64,000 bases of DNA from positions 124,001 to 188,000 of the forward strand of contig NZ_LZZS01000036.1 of NCBI RefSeq assembly GCF_014170335.1, read 5' to 3'. The notes under the pieces were generated by a model. The model had not been told where the DNA came from and made no database searches. It was given only the letters and a program-made list of their open reading frames with translations. Within the stretch, counting starts at the first letter, position 1, and the number at the start of each line of letters is the position of its first letter. Below, in pieces: positions 33,697-42,366 of this stretch. A program made the position numbers and the translations under genes. The stretch comes from Achromobacter sp. UMC46. GTDB taxonomy: Bacteria; Pseudomonadota; Gammaproteobacteria; Burkholderiales; Burkholderiaceae_B.

Positions 33697-36168
33697 TTAT
33701 CTCCTTGTCGCCTCGTCGGCGAGCTTGAGGTAATGGGGAAGCCATACGCTGGGATCTTCCCCGCACTTCGCTATAGCTTCTTCGGCAAGTTCCGCCATAT
33801 CGGCAGAGCCGGAAAAGACTCGAAGGGAGTCGGGGCAGGTCGACAAATCCAATTCCGCCGTGACCGTCGATTCGCCCTGCTTGATGACGAACTGGCGGCT
33901 GAACTCACCGAGGTTCTTGACCAGCTTGAACTCGGCCGGCGAGAGCTTGAAGCCGTCGATGTACTCATCCGCCGTTGCCCCAGGATTCGGCAGGTAGAAC
34001 TGCGTAGCAGACTGCTGTAAGAGGGAACGGCCCGCAGGCAATTCCAGAACTGCTTCCGGCTCCTGCGTGGCGCAGATGAGCACGGCATCCTTTTTTCGGA
34101 CGGTGCGGCTTCTGTCCTGCAGCGATTCCTGAAATGCGGCCACCTTTAACGGATGCTGCACTTCGTCAAAAATCTGTGCGCATCTGCGGCCGTCTGTCAT
34201 CTGATTGGTGCGATATAAAAGATAGGTGATTGACGCGTCACGGATCTCGCCCTTTTCCAAAAACTCGGTGAGATCAAAACCAAACATGTCCCTCGCGGAC
34301 AAGTCCAATTCATCGGTAGGGTTATCGAAAACCCAACCGTTTTCGTTTCCCGCGCACCATCGCATCAAGCGCTCACGCACGCTAAGGGTCTGCCCCTCAG
34401 ACGGCGCTGCAGGCAGGAACTGCAAGAGCGTAGACAACCGACGATCACGATGGTCTATGCGTTCGACGAGCCGCCTGATGGCGACTTCGATCTGCTTTTG
34501 TTCGGCGATCGTGGCGGGTTCATCTCCGTTGGCGGCCAATAGCTTGGTGAGCTTGGCCATGAAGCTAATGTTGGTCGACGTGGGTTCGAGCTGAAGGTAG
34601 TTCCAGCCTGTTGGCACACCGATCTGCAGCGTGAAGTAGGTCCCGCCCATGGCCATCACCGTGACCTGCATACCGCGGTCCTTGTCAAAGATCGCGGCGG
34701 TGTAGCCGAACTTACGAGCCTGAGCTATCAAGTGGCCCAACAGAACAGTTTTCCCGGTACCGGATTTCCCGATTAGGAACGTATTGCCCAGGCGTCGCTT
34801 CCCAGTTTCATCCACCTCGGCCAGCGAAGCGTGGAAGTTCATGTAATACGGGGTTCCCCCCGTAGTCTTGAGCATCGTCACCGCCGGCCCCCAAGGATTG
34901 CCTGCCGGTTTACCGAACAGATAGTTGTGCATGGAGGAAAAGCACAGGAAGTTCGGCGAAGTGATGGGGCAGGGGCGCGGGCGCCACTTCCAGTTCCCCG
35001 GGAGCTGTGCTGCCCAAGCTGCGATGAGCGCACGGTCGATCAACCGGACGGATACCTCTTCGCCGGCCAGGACCCCGCTGATATCTGCCGCTCCACGGAG
35101 CGCCTGCTCGCTGTCCTCGCCGAATACTTGGATCGTGGCGTGATGGTCGCCCATGACGAATTTGCCGGCACTGAGATCATCGCGAGCGCGCTTGAGATCT
35201 TCGATCTGCGAAGTTGAATAGTCTCCGGAGTCTTCAAGCCATTTGATCTGGCGCGAGAGCGCCTTCAGGCCTTCTGCCTTCGACATGGACCCGAAGGACT
35301 GGGACACCACGAATTCATAGGGCTGGTTTAGCAGGCAATTGAAGTGGCCGGGCTTGGTGTTGTTGGAGTATTCGCGGACCTCCATCATCACGTAGCGCCG
35401 CGTCCAATTCGGTCCTCGCATTTCAGCCTGTTCGCCGTGCGTCGAGAAGAACTGTCGGCTGGTGGGCAGATAGTTGTACAAACGGGCGTTTGTCACCGGG
35501 ACCGGCGTCAGCCGTCCGTTGAGCAGCCACCCAAAGAACTCGGCTGGCTCAGAAAAGTGACCAACTCGCGGCTCGGTTCCTTCGTCCAGGGGGACATGCA
35601 AATTTTCCGGAGGAGAAATCTCCCGTTCGATGATAGTTAGCAGTTCCGCCGCGTAGCGTTTCAGGGTGCCCTGGAGCTTACGATTGACATCGTTGAGCTG
35701 TTCGATAGCCTGTGCCTGCCAGGCCAAAGCTTGACGAGCAGTGCGTTTTTCGAAACGAGACAGCAGCTGAAGGGCGGGGTCGATTTGCGCTCGCACTATG
35801 ACCGTGAGATACATCTCATTGATCATGGGCGGCGTGGTCGAGAAGACCTTGCGATACGACTCATCGTGCGCGCGTGAGAACGTATCGGGATATTCGCTTT
35901 CCGGGTATTCGGAGACGCGGCGCCGAACAAAGTGGGACCACAGACCAAAGCCCGTGGGCAGGCCGCGTAGGACGTTATTGAGCTCCTCTGCCCATTGTTT
36001 ATGCTCGGCCTCCGAATAGCCTTGGAAAGTGCGGCCGTCGATGCGCCATACGGACAAGTACTCCCAGTCTCGGGTGGCAATGATCGATTCCGTCACATGG
36101 TGGGAGAACGGTACGTACTTGCCAACAAACGGCTCGTGCGCCGCAATGGTGGGCGAGTGTTGAGTCAT
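33697..36168 (-). CDS. virB4: VirB4 secretion ATPase
   Basis: The 823-residue protein is the conserved core ATPase of type IV secretion. Walker A LIGKSGTGKTVLLGHL lies near residue 464 and Walker B RCAQIFDEVQHPL near 666, with CATQEPEAVL following. The N-terminal CagE/VirB4 domain is complete. It overlaps virB3 by four bases (ATGA). The length is normal, and no internal break is seen. Confidence 0.96.
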   Translation of the reverse strand: MTQHSPTIAAHEPFVGKYVPFSHHVTESIIATRDWEYLSVWRIDGRTFQGYSEAEHKQWAEELNNVLRGLPTGFGLWSHFVRRRVSEYPESEYPDTFSRAHDESYRKVFSTTPPMINEMYLTVIVRAQIDPALQLLSRFEKRTARQALAWQAQAIEQLNDVNRKLQGTLKRYAAELLTIIEREISPPENLHVPLDEGTEPRVGHFSEPAEFFGWLLNGRLTPVPVTNARLYNYLPTSRQFFSTHGEQAEMRGPNWTRRYVMMEVREYSNNTKPGHFNCLLNQPYEFVVSQSFGSMSKAEGLKALSRQIKWLEDSGDYSTSQIEDLKRARDDLSAGKFVMGDHHATIQVFGEDSEQALRGAADISGVLAGEEVSVRLIDRALIAAWAAQLPGNWKWRPRPCPITSPNFLCFSSMHNYLFGKPAGNPWGPAVTMLKTTGGTPYYMNFHASLAEVDETGKRRLGNTFLIGKSGTGKTVLLGHLIAQARKFGYTAAIFDKDRGMQVTVMAMGGTYFTLQIGVPTGWNYLQLEPTSTNISFMAKLTKLLAANGDEPATIAEQKQIEVAIRRLVERIDHRDRRLSTLLQFLPAAPSEGQTLSVRERLMRWCAGNENGWVFDNPTDELDLSARDMFGFDLTEFLEKGEIRDASITYLLYRTNQMTDGRRCAQIFDEVQHPLKVAAFQESLQDRSRTVRKKDAVLICATQEPEAVLELPAGRSLLQQSATQFYLPNPGATADEYIDGFKLSPAEFKLVKNLGEFSRQFVIKQGESTVTAELDLSTCPDSLRVFSGSADMAELAEEAIAKCGEDPSVWLPHYLKLADEATRR

Positions 36169-36554
36169 CGGTTTTTACCTCCGAGTAAGCGGCTCCAGGG
36201 GCGCCGCTTGCTGTATTGCGTCGGGGATAGGGATATGGCCCCCCAGAAGCGCTTGTTCGGCGCAAAGAGCTTGGTTTTTGCCCAAAGCTCCCAGATCCAG
36301 AAGGCGCGATCATCATGGCGGCTCAAGACGGCCACCACGGGGTAGAGAATGGGTCCGAGTAGCCAGCCCCACAGCGTGAACGATGCGACTAGCAGGGTCA
36401 CGAAGACCAGGGCGACCAGCGCGCGGGCAGGCACGCCGCCCTTGACCGTAGCCGCACGGGTCGCACCCTTGAAAAGCGGGTACTGGTTAGGCGGGACAGA
36501 CGATGCAGACTGTGCGGCCGACAGCTCGGACTTAGACGTTGCGCTCTTGCTCAT
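36165..36554 (-). CDS. virB3: VirB3 inner-membrane protein
   Basis: The 129-residue protein has the VirB3 core YPLFKGATRAATVKGGVP followed by two close hydrophobic segments (LVALVFVTLLVASFTLWGWLLGPILYPVVAVL) and a basic tail. A serine/alanine-rich N-terminus of about 25 residues precedes it. ATG 36554 lies two bases after the virB2 stop. Confidence 0.9.
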   Translation of the reverse strand: MSKSATSKSELSAAQSASSVPPNQYPLFKGATRAATVKGGVPARALVALVFVTLLVASFTLWGWLLGPILYPVVAVLSRHDDRAFWIWELWAKTKLFAPNKRFWGAISLSPTQYSKRRPWSRLLGGKNR

Positions 36555-36556
36555 GG

Positions 36557-36859
36557 TTAGAAGAACAGCTTGAGGAAGCCGCCCACCACTGCGCCGGAGA
36601 AGACCACACCGACGCCCCACTGCATTGCGGTGTCTTTTCTGATCAGGTCGGCCGAATACGCGACGCCAATGAGGATGCCCACGATTGCCCCGCAGATGGG
36701 GACGATGAGCCAGAGCCAGTCGTAGAAGGTTTGCAGCCCAGTGGTGCCTTTCTGAAACTGTGCAAACGCAACGTCGGGTAGCAACAGCAGGAGCGCGGCC
36801 AGGGCCGTGTAAGCCAGCGCAACTTGCGATCGGGGCTTGGTGGAAGAGGCAATCAGCAT
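36557..36859 (-). CDS. virB2: VirB2 major pilin precursor
   Basis: The 100-residue precursor has a long signal peptide with a clear cleavage site (VAFA, then Q, about residue 33) and two hydrophobic helices in the mature part (WLWLIVPICGAIVGILIGVAY; GVGVVFSGAVVGGFLKLFF), as in VirB2/TrbC. ATG 36859 follows TTTGGAGA; a TTG four codons upstream is not needed. Two operator palindromes lie 75-150 bases before it, so this is the first gene of the controlled operon. Confidence 0.9.
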   Translation of the reverse strand: MLIASSTKPRSQVALAYTALAALLLLLPDVAFAQFQKGTTGLQTFYDWLWLIVPICGAIVGILIGVAYSADLIRKDTAMQWGVGVVFSGAVVGGFLKLFF

Positions 36860-36933
36860 TGGATTCTCCAAAAGATTTAGCCACCTGGCCTAATTGGCGG
36901 GCGGCAGATGCAATACAAAGAGGGAGGGAGCCG

Positions 36934-36948
36934 ATTTAGCGGCTAAAC
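36934..36948. promoter_or_regulatory. KorA-like operator 1 of the virB promoter region
   Basis: ATTTAGCGGCTAAAC is the 15-bp palindrome found at 3373, with one mismatch in the first base. It is about 75 bases upstream of virB2. Confidence 0.6.
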
Positions 36949-36991
36949 GTTGGATGCAACGCAGGGGAGGGCGTTGTGTTCGGCGGGCGGC

Positions 36992-37006
36992 GTTTAGCCG
37001 TTAAAC
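36992..37006. promoter_or_regulatory. KorA-like operator 2 of the virB promoter region
   Basis: GTTTAGCCGTTAAAC differs from the perfect palindrome at one position of the right arm. It lies 58 bases (centre to centre) from operator 1, in the gap between virB1 and virB2. Paired operators suggest cooperative repression. Confidence 0.58.
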
Positions 37007-37035
37007 ACGCGGGTCGTGACAGGTCAGGAGTGGAG

Positions 37036-37689
37036 CTAAGGCTTTGTCGGCTTTGCGATGGGCGCGCCGAATACTGGGTGGGGCTGCCGTTCGAAGACGT
37101 CCTGCCGAGGCGTACTGAATGCATCGGTCCGGGGGGATATCAGCGCGTCCGGTTGTTTGGCGGACGGGGGGAGCGTCTGCGTCTTGGACACGGAAGTCGT
37201 TTGGCGGGTTGCGGCGTCTTTCACGATCGCGGGTACAGGAACGCCTGCACCCGCAAGGACCTTGCCGACATAGCCGTTCTTGAACCCATCATTGAGATTC
37301 CCTGTGTTGTAGCAACTGAAGGCGGCATACAGTGCCGCTTGTCCTTTTCCATGTTGGTCCACCGCACGCTTGTAGCAGGCGACCAGCACGCGCTGCGCGG
37401 ACGCCAGATTCGTGCACGGATCGAAAATGGTCTCGGGCGTCACGCCGAGCCATTTCCAATTGCGCACGTTGATCTGCCCGTATCCGACGTCAAAGTTGAT
37501 ACCTTGGTCGATGAGCTTGCGCGCCTCGTCCACTGCCTCCTGGCGGGATTTCGGACGGATGCTCCGGTGGGGCTTGCTGTTGACACCGATTGCCAGCGGG
37601 TCGAATGCAGACTCATGGCGCACAACGGCCGCCAGCGTGCTTATATGCACGTCTGGCGCGCACTGCCTGGCGAGCGTGGGAAAGTCCAT
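37036..37689 (-). CDS. virB1: VirB1-like lytic transglycosylase
   Basis: The enzyme cuts peptidoglycan to let the channel through. The 217-residue protein keeps the catalytic Glu26 (VVRHESAFDPLAIGVN), the GYGQINVRN motif and FDPCTNLASAQRVL. No signal peptide is visible at the N-terminus, so export is unexplained unless the start is further upstream. A proline/threonine-rich tail follows the domain. It lies three bases after the trbM-like gene and is separated from virB2 by the operator region. Confidence 0.9.
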   Translation of the reverse strand: MDFPTLARQCAPDVHISTLAAVVRHESAFDPLAIGVNSKPHRSIRPKSRQEAVDEARKLIDQGINFDVGYGQINVRNWKWLGVTPETIFDPCTNLASAQRVLVACYKRAVDQHGKGQAALYAAFSCYNTGNLNDGFKNGYVGKVLAGAGVPVPAIVKDAATRQTTSVSKTQTLPPSAKQPDALISPRTDAFSTPRQDVFERQPHPVFGAPIAKPTKP

Positions 37690-37692
37690 CGG

Positions 37693-38313
37693 TCAATTCC
37701 CCACCATTCCAAAGCCAGGCCCCTTGCCGTTCTGCTCGCGTTCTTTGCGCTCTGCAAGTTCCTTCTCGTACTTGGCGAGTTCGCGCTCGTAATCTCGGGG
37801 TTCGACCCAGAAGCCGCCCTCATCGGGCGTCCCGACGTATAGCGGAAGGCCGTCGTCAAAGGCCGTGTATTCGTGCGACGCGTAAACGTTGCAGTAGCCT
37901 GGGCGTTTATTGCTGATGATCGAGCCACCCTCGTCGTTGCCGCGCCAAGACCTGAGCGCAATGTTCAGCGCCGCCGCATCGCACCGACCGGCGCCCTGCG
38001 AAATGGCGCGTACCAAATCGCTCATCTCCTTGGAGTCCTCAGAAGCTGGACACAGCGATAGAAAGTCGCGGCGTGCTTCCAACGTGTCCGAGAGCTTCTT
38101 CATGTTGATGCCGAAGTAGCGAGAAAGCGATGGGGTGCACTCGCTGGGACGGCTTCCGCTCGAAAGGCAAAGAATGGCTTCGCATGCAAGTCGCTTGTCG
38201 CCTTCCAGCACGTCCCCGACGTTCACGCTAGGTGCACCGGCTGAGTATGCCGGCGTGGCCACCGGCGTTAGCGCCACCGCCAACAGCAGTAGCAGGTGTC
38301 GAAGGGTTCGCAT
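37693..38313 (-). CDS. trbM: TrbM-like exported protein
   Basis: After a signal peptide (LLLLLAVALTPVATPAYSAG) the 206-residue protein shows LACEAILCLSSGSRPSECTPSLSRYFGI, the signature of the TrbM/KikA family needed for mating-pair formation in IncP plasmids. ATG 38313 follows AGGAG; an upstream start would spoil the signal peptide. It lies 16 bases after the preceding exported protein gene. Confidence 0.87.
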   Translation of the reverse strand: MRTLRHLLLLLAVALTPVATPAYSAGAPSVNVGDVLEGDKRLACEAILCLSSGSRPSECTPSLSRYFGINMKKLSDTLEARRDFLSLCPASEDSKEMSDLVRAISQGAGRCDAAALNIALRSWRGNDEGGSIISNKRPGYCNVYASHEYTAFDDGLPLYVGTPDEGGFWVEPRDYERELAKYEKELAERKEREQNGKGPGFGMVGN

Positions 38314-38329
38314 ACGCGTTCTCCTGGAT

Positions 38330-39160
38330 TTAGTTGCAGATGCCATAGCTGCCGACGTCGACGAGCTGGCCGTGCACGGTGGTCTGGGTGGTGACCGTGC
38401 ATCCGTTGACAGACGTGATGTTCACCACACGAGTGGCGCCCTGGCAGAAATCAGCGTCACCTCCGCTTCCCGTGTCGCAGCTGCCGAACAAGGTGGCAGT
38501 CCTGTTTCCGTTAGAAAGCTGGCAGTAGCCCGGGACACCCTTGTTCACCGAAGCCCCAGGGGGGAGCAGCTGGCCCATCCACACGCGGGAGGTGTCTCCC
38601 GACGTCGTGCCCGATGCATAGATGCAATTCAGCTCCGCAGTAGGGCGATAGATGGTGGCACCGAACATCGTGCCGTAATTGACCTGCATTTGCGCCGCGA
38701 TGGTTCCGCCCAAGCTGTTATCGAACGTCTCACCGCTCTCGTTGCCTCTGGCTTTTGCGATGACGACGTCCAGAACGCCAGCGGCTCGTGCCGCTGTGCA
38801 ACCGTCTTGCCAGGCGCTCCAGCCTTCATAGGCGACGTCGCTCGCGTTTGCCTGCAGGACGTAGTAGTTCCGGTACCGAACCTGATTGCCGGTGTAGCCC
38901 GCAGGGCATTGCGCGAATTCAGCTTGGGTCTGTGCGATGCGGCATCCGCCGTAGGTGGTATGCCAGCTATATCCCCCCACGCAGCCGCCCGGAGGGAGGG
39001 GCGCGCCTTGATCGACGCGGATGACCATGGTGTTGAGATCGGTCTGCAGCTGCACGTCGGCTTGATTTGCCGTGGATGCCTGGCTCGCCGCAGGAAGGAA
39101 CAGCGCGAACAGCAGGGCGAGCCAGGGCCGGCCCCTGCCTCGCATTGAGGGAAGGAACAT
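38330..39160 (-). CDS. Secreted cysteine-rich protein of the pilus/secretion cluster
   Basis: The 276-residue protein has a signal peptide ending near SQAST (about residue 29) and ten cysteines spread through the mature part (GGCVGG, QCPAG, NCIYASG, GYCQLSNGN, GSCDTG, DFCQG, YGICN). These would form disulfides in the periplasm or outside the cell. No family is recognised. It lies between pilV and trbM, so a role as a pilus tip or mating-pair protein is possible. ATG 39160 follows GGAGATATCC. Confidence 0.6.
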   Translation of the reverse strand: MFLPSMRGRGRPWLALLFALFLPAASQASTANQADVQLQTDLNTMVIRVDQGAPLPPGGCVGGYSWHTTYGGCRIAQTQAEFAQCPAGYTGNQVRYRNYYVLQANASDVAYEGWSAWQDGCTAARAAGVLDVVIAKARGNESGETFDNSLGGTIAAQMQVNYGTMFGATIYRPTAELNCIYASGTTSGDTSRVWMGQLLPPGASVNKGVPGYCQLSNGNRTATLFGSCDTGSGGDADFCQGATRVVNITSVNGCTVTTQTTVHGQLVDVGSYGICN

Positions 39161-39221
39161 GGATATCTCCGATTGGGTTAGCCGCCCGATTGGCGGCTTT
39201 GAGACGACCTGCGAACTTGGG

Positions 39222-40499
39222 TTAGTTCTTGCAGCCCTGTATCACCGAGGCGCGGGCGCCCATGTCTGCGGGCGAAATGACGACGCGGTCGCCCGCGATG
39301 CTTGCGCGCTGCGCCATGCGGACGTAGCTATTTCCAGAGTTCTGGAACGTCCCGCTGAAGGATCCGCCGACCGATACGGCGCCGGCGGCATTTACATAGC
39401 CCGACCCTTGGATGCTTCCGCCGATAGCGCCACCGATGTTGATATCGCCACCGCGTGCGGTCGCATCCACACCCTGCAGGGCGATTTGGCGCCACGGCGA
39501 CAAACCAGCAGGGCACGTCACCGGCGGGATCGCAGCGTCGTTGGGAAGGTCGCTGTATGTGCCCGTGATCACGTGACCGTTCTGAGCGAACCACACACCG
39601 CCGGTGCAAACGGCGAGCAGCTTGTTGGCGGTCGAAGCATATAAGCCTTCAGGCGTGCAGGCCGCCCCAGGCGCAACTGCTGTGTTGAGCAGTAAGCCCG
39701 TGTTGGTCTGAATCGCACCGGCCACCGTCAGCGTGTTGTTGAATGTGACTGGCCTGGTTTCTCCGTGCCGAACAAATTGACCGAACGGCGTGGCGCCCAG
39801 ACCAGCCGCCAGAACTGCATGGCCTGGCTCTGCGCCGAAATCGAACCACGCGCGCGGAATGTTCATGAGCGGCCCCTGTACGTTGTTCCCGCCGTTGGCG
39901 TCATGGCCTCCATATCCTTCTGAGGCCGCCATCACCTTGCCCAGTAGGATTTGGTTGAAACGAGCCGCCTTGCCGGCCGGTGCTGTGCAGACGTCATTGA
40001 GTCGACGGCTACGTACATCGCTGATCGGTTGGCAGGTATACACATAGGCGCCCGTGCGGCAGTTGTCACCGGGGCAGGCTCCTTCACGGACAAGGATGAA
40101 GCGGGCGGTTTGACCCAGGGGTGGAAAGCGCGGCGTGCTTGGCGGTAGCAGGCCCAGCGATGCGAGATCCGCGACGCCGCCTCTTGCAACCTGCGCTCCC
40201 GGGGCGGCAATCCAAGCGAGTGCCGGCGGGGGGGGATAAGTTCCGGCTGGGGCGCTCGCGATATTCTCACCGCGAAGCCAAGCTTCATGCTTTACCTGAA
40301 GGTCAACTAATGCACCGCGAATTTGAGCCAAATAGCGGCCGGTCGATTCCGCAGCGATGGTGTCAACATCTCGCTTTAGTGACGGACCACCCAGGACAAC
40401 GGCGAGTGTGAGAAGTGCGAGCACGACCATGAGCTCGACAAGCGAATAGCCAGCCTGGCGGCGAACTGATCGGGGCACTGTAACTTCAGAAGGACACAT
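39222..40499 (-). CDS. pilV: PilV-type minor pilin/adhesin
   Basis: The 425-residue protein has a short prepilin leader cut before YSLVELMVVLALLTLAVVLG, with the Glu at position 5. A long head domain with repeated small-residue segments (GGDINIGGAIGGSIQGSG) follows, typical of PilV at the tip of type IVb thin pili, where it selects recipients. In R64 the C-terminus is switched by a shufflon; here no alternative C-terminal segments or recombinase gene are seen, so the tip appears fixed. Confidence 0.85.
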   Translation of the reverse strand: MCPSEVTVPRSVRRQAGYSLVELMVVLALLTLAVVLGGPSLKRDVDTIAAESTGRYLAQIRGALVDLQVKHEAWLRGENIASAPAGTYPPPPALAWIAAPGAQVARGGVADLASLGLLPPSTPRFPPLGQTARFILVREGACPGDNCRTGAYVYTCQPISDVRSRRLNDVCTAPAGKAARFNQILLGKVMAASEGYGGHDANGGNNVQGPLMNIPRAWFDFGAEPGHAVLAAGLGATPFGQFVRHGETRPVTFNNTLTVAGAIQTNTGLLLNTAVAPGAACTPEGLYASTANKLLAVCTGGVWFAQNGHVITGTYSDLPNDAAIPPVTCPAGLSPWRQIALQGVDATARGGDINIGGAIGGSIQGSGYVNAAGAVSVGGSFSGTFQNSGNSYVRMAQRASIAGDRVVISPADMGARASVIQGCKN

Positions 40500-40565
40500 G
40501 GCAGGTTCGCCGTCTATGCAATGACAGGCGAGGCAATGCCTCGCCTGGATTGCGGGTTTACGGAT

Positions 40566-41189
40566 TCATCGCGTTGCGAAGACGAACGTGTTGTTGTCGC
40601 CCTTCACGCAAAGGTCTTGCGCTGTGACTGCATTGAAGGATCCCGCCTCGTTGTTCGTGCCAAGCGTCTTTGCGGCGGTGCCATTGACGCTGATCGTCTC
40701 CGATACCGAGTTCAAGGTGGTGGCCAGGCCGGGGCACGCCCTGTGATTCACATTGGTCAACGTCAACCCGAAACCGCTGCCCGCAGCACCACCCCCAAGA
40801 GCCACCGGGCCGATCGTGATGGTGCCGTTCGAGCCGGCGCCGGAGCCGCCCAGGCGGTGCGCTACCGTAGCGCCGTTTACCTTGAACACCGATGACTCCA
40901 TCAACGCCGGCGCGAGGTTCGACACGTTGTTGATGGCTGCGTAAGGGGTGACGGAGTCACCTTCGCCTAGCAAGCGGGTCGCTGTCATGAAGCGCTGAAG
41001 TTCAGACGCCGCCGGGCCAACGCGCGCTTGGAGGAAGAAACCTTTGATGGCGGGCATGCCGAGAATCACCAGGACGCCAATGATCGCGAGAACGGCGCCG
41101 ATTTCGGAGAGCGTGTATCCACCTTGATGTAGGCGTTGGCGGGCGAAGTTCTGCTGGGTACGTTGAGGTTGAGTTACGGGAAGATTCAT
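40566..41189 (-). CDS. pilS: PilS major type IVb pilin
   Basis: The prepilin leader ends HQGG and the mature pilin begins YTLSEIGAVLAIIGVLVILGMP, with the conserved Glu5 and a tyrosine at position 1 as in type IVb pilins. The head has cysteines (RACPG, DLCVKG) that can form the usual disulfide loop. From ATG 41189 the leader is 24 residues; ATG 41225 would make it 36. It follows the pilR gene. Confidence 0.88.
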   Translation of the reverse strand: MNLPVTQPQRTQQNFARQRLHQGGYTLSEIGAVLAIIGVLVILGMPAIKGFFLQARVGPAASELQRFMTATRLLGEGDSVTPYAAINNVSNLAPALMESSVFKVNGATVAHRLGGSGAGSNGTITIGPVALGGGAAGSGFGLTLTNVNHRACPGLATTLNSVSETISVNGTAAKTLGTNNEAGSFNAVTAQDLCVKGDNNTFVFATR

Positions 41190-41265
41190 GTCGGATTCCA
41201 GAAACTGAAAGGAAGTTGTGGCCATCTTGGAGACAGCTAGGGATTGGTGTGATTGGTGGCGACTC

Positions 41266-42366
41266 CTAACTCATGGCGTCGAGCATTGCTCCGTTTTGTA
41301 GATCCCATAGGACGCTTTGATGCCAGCCATAAAGGCCCGCCATTGCGAACACGGCGCAGCCCAAGATGACCCAGCGGAGCACTTTCGCTCTCGTCTCGAC
41401 TCGCTTTAGAACAACGGTTTCCATCCTCTGGCGAGTCTTCTGCAACGCCGCGTCCAAGCCTAGGGTGCTTGTGAGGTCCTCGAGGTACCAATATGTCTCA
41501 CGGTCCATCAGGCCAACATCGAACACTCGTGCGCCTGACTCGGAGTCTTCGAGGCGGTGCTGAATGGCCTGCAAGCGGCCGGTCAGCCAACGAGATGCTC
41601 CGTCGAATTGGAGTTCGATGGCCTCGCGGAGCTGCATCGTCTTTCCGGTCCTTGGTTTGACCGCAGTTGCCGCAGTGCTGATGACGCCGATGCCCTGTAC
41701 GTCCCGATACAAGCGGTATGGTCCCCAGCGATCTAGGAACCTTCGTATCGGACCGTCCAAGTAGGGGAAGGAAAACCTGAACGCAAGCGCTAGTACCAGT
41801 GCTCCAACCCAAATTCGATTGCCGTTATCCCGTATCCATTCGGCCAGGTCGAAGAATGTCCGCGTGGATGGGCTTAGGTACGCCCTGGGGACTACAGGCA
41901 GTGCGTCGATAATCATCGGCGCGCTGAAGTAGGGAATTGCAACCATGATTACGAGCCATAGAAGAATCAAGGTCAGCACCGAAGCCAGCAGCGTCGTAAC
42001 GAGAATCCCCCGCAGCTTGGTGTTAAGCCGCACAAGGCCGGCCATGTCGCGCAGGCCGCTTGATAGGACAGCTTGGTCTTGGCCCTGCAACGAGACAAAT
42101 TCCGCGACCTCTTTGGGAGGTAGCGTGCCGTGTAGCGTCAGGCCGATCTTGCCGGTCTCGACAATTTTGTGTGCCCAGTATGCGGAGAGAATGCCCCGCG
42201 CGCTTCGCCCATAGCGCTGGGCGTCTCCGTCAAGAATGTTCAAGATTGTGCGCTTGCCCTGGCTGTCCTCTGCCATGTCGGCAAGGTACTCATACCAATC
42301 GGCTCGCTGGCGGGCGAACTTGCTCGCAGCCTGCCCAACCCTTGTGAGTACGAACGGCAGCTTCAT
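41266..42366 (-). CDS. pilR: PilR inner-membrane platform protein (GspF family)
   Basis: The 366-residue protein has two GspF-like domains and three membrane segments (about 110-130, 165-185 and near the C-terminus, VILGCAVFAMAGLYGW). It should anchor pilus assembly and contact the PilQ ATPase. It overlaps the pilQ stop by four bases (ATGA). Confidence 0.88.
   Translation of the reverse strand: MKLPFVLTRVGQAASKFARQRADWYEYLADMAEDSQGKRTILNILDGDAQRYGRSARGILSAYWAHKIVETGKIGLTLHGTLPPKEVAEFVSLQGQDQAVLSSGLRDMAGLVRLNTKLRGILVTTLLASVLTLILLWLVIMVAIPYFSAPMIIDALPVVPRAYLSPSTRTFFDLAEWIRDNGNRIWVGALVLALAFRFSFPYLDGPIRRFLDRWGPYRLYRDVQGIGVISTAATAVKPRTGKTMQLREAIELQFDGASRWLTGRLQAIQHRLEDSESGARVFDVGLMDRETYWYLEDLTSTLGLDAALQKTRQRMETVVLKRVETRAKVLRWVILGCAVFAMAGLYGWHQSVLWDLQNGAMLDAMS

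Noticed and set aside
36871..36882. A further KorA-like operator at ATTTAGCC just before virB2
   Set aside because: Only one half-site is present; the right arm does not form the palindrome.
39222..40499. Shufflon at the pilV 3' end
   Set aside because: No inverted alternative C-terminal segments, no sfx-like repeats and no recombinase gene were seen; the next gene has its own signal peptide.
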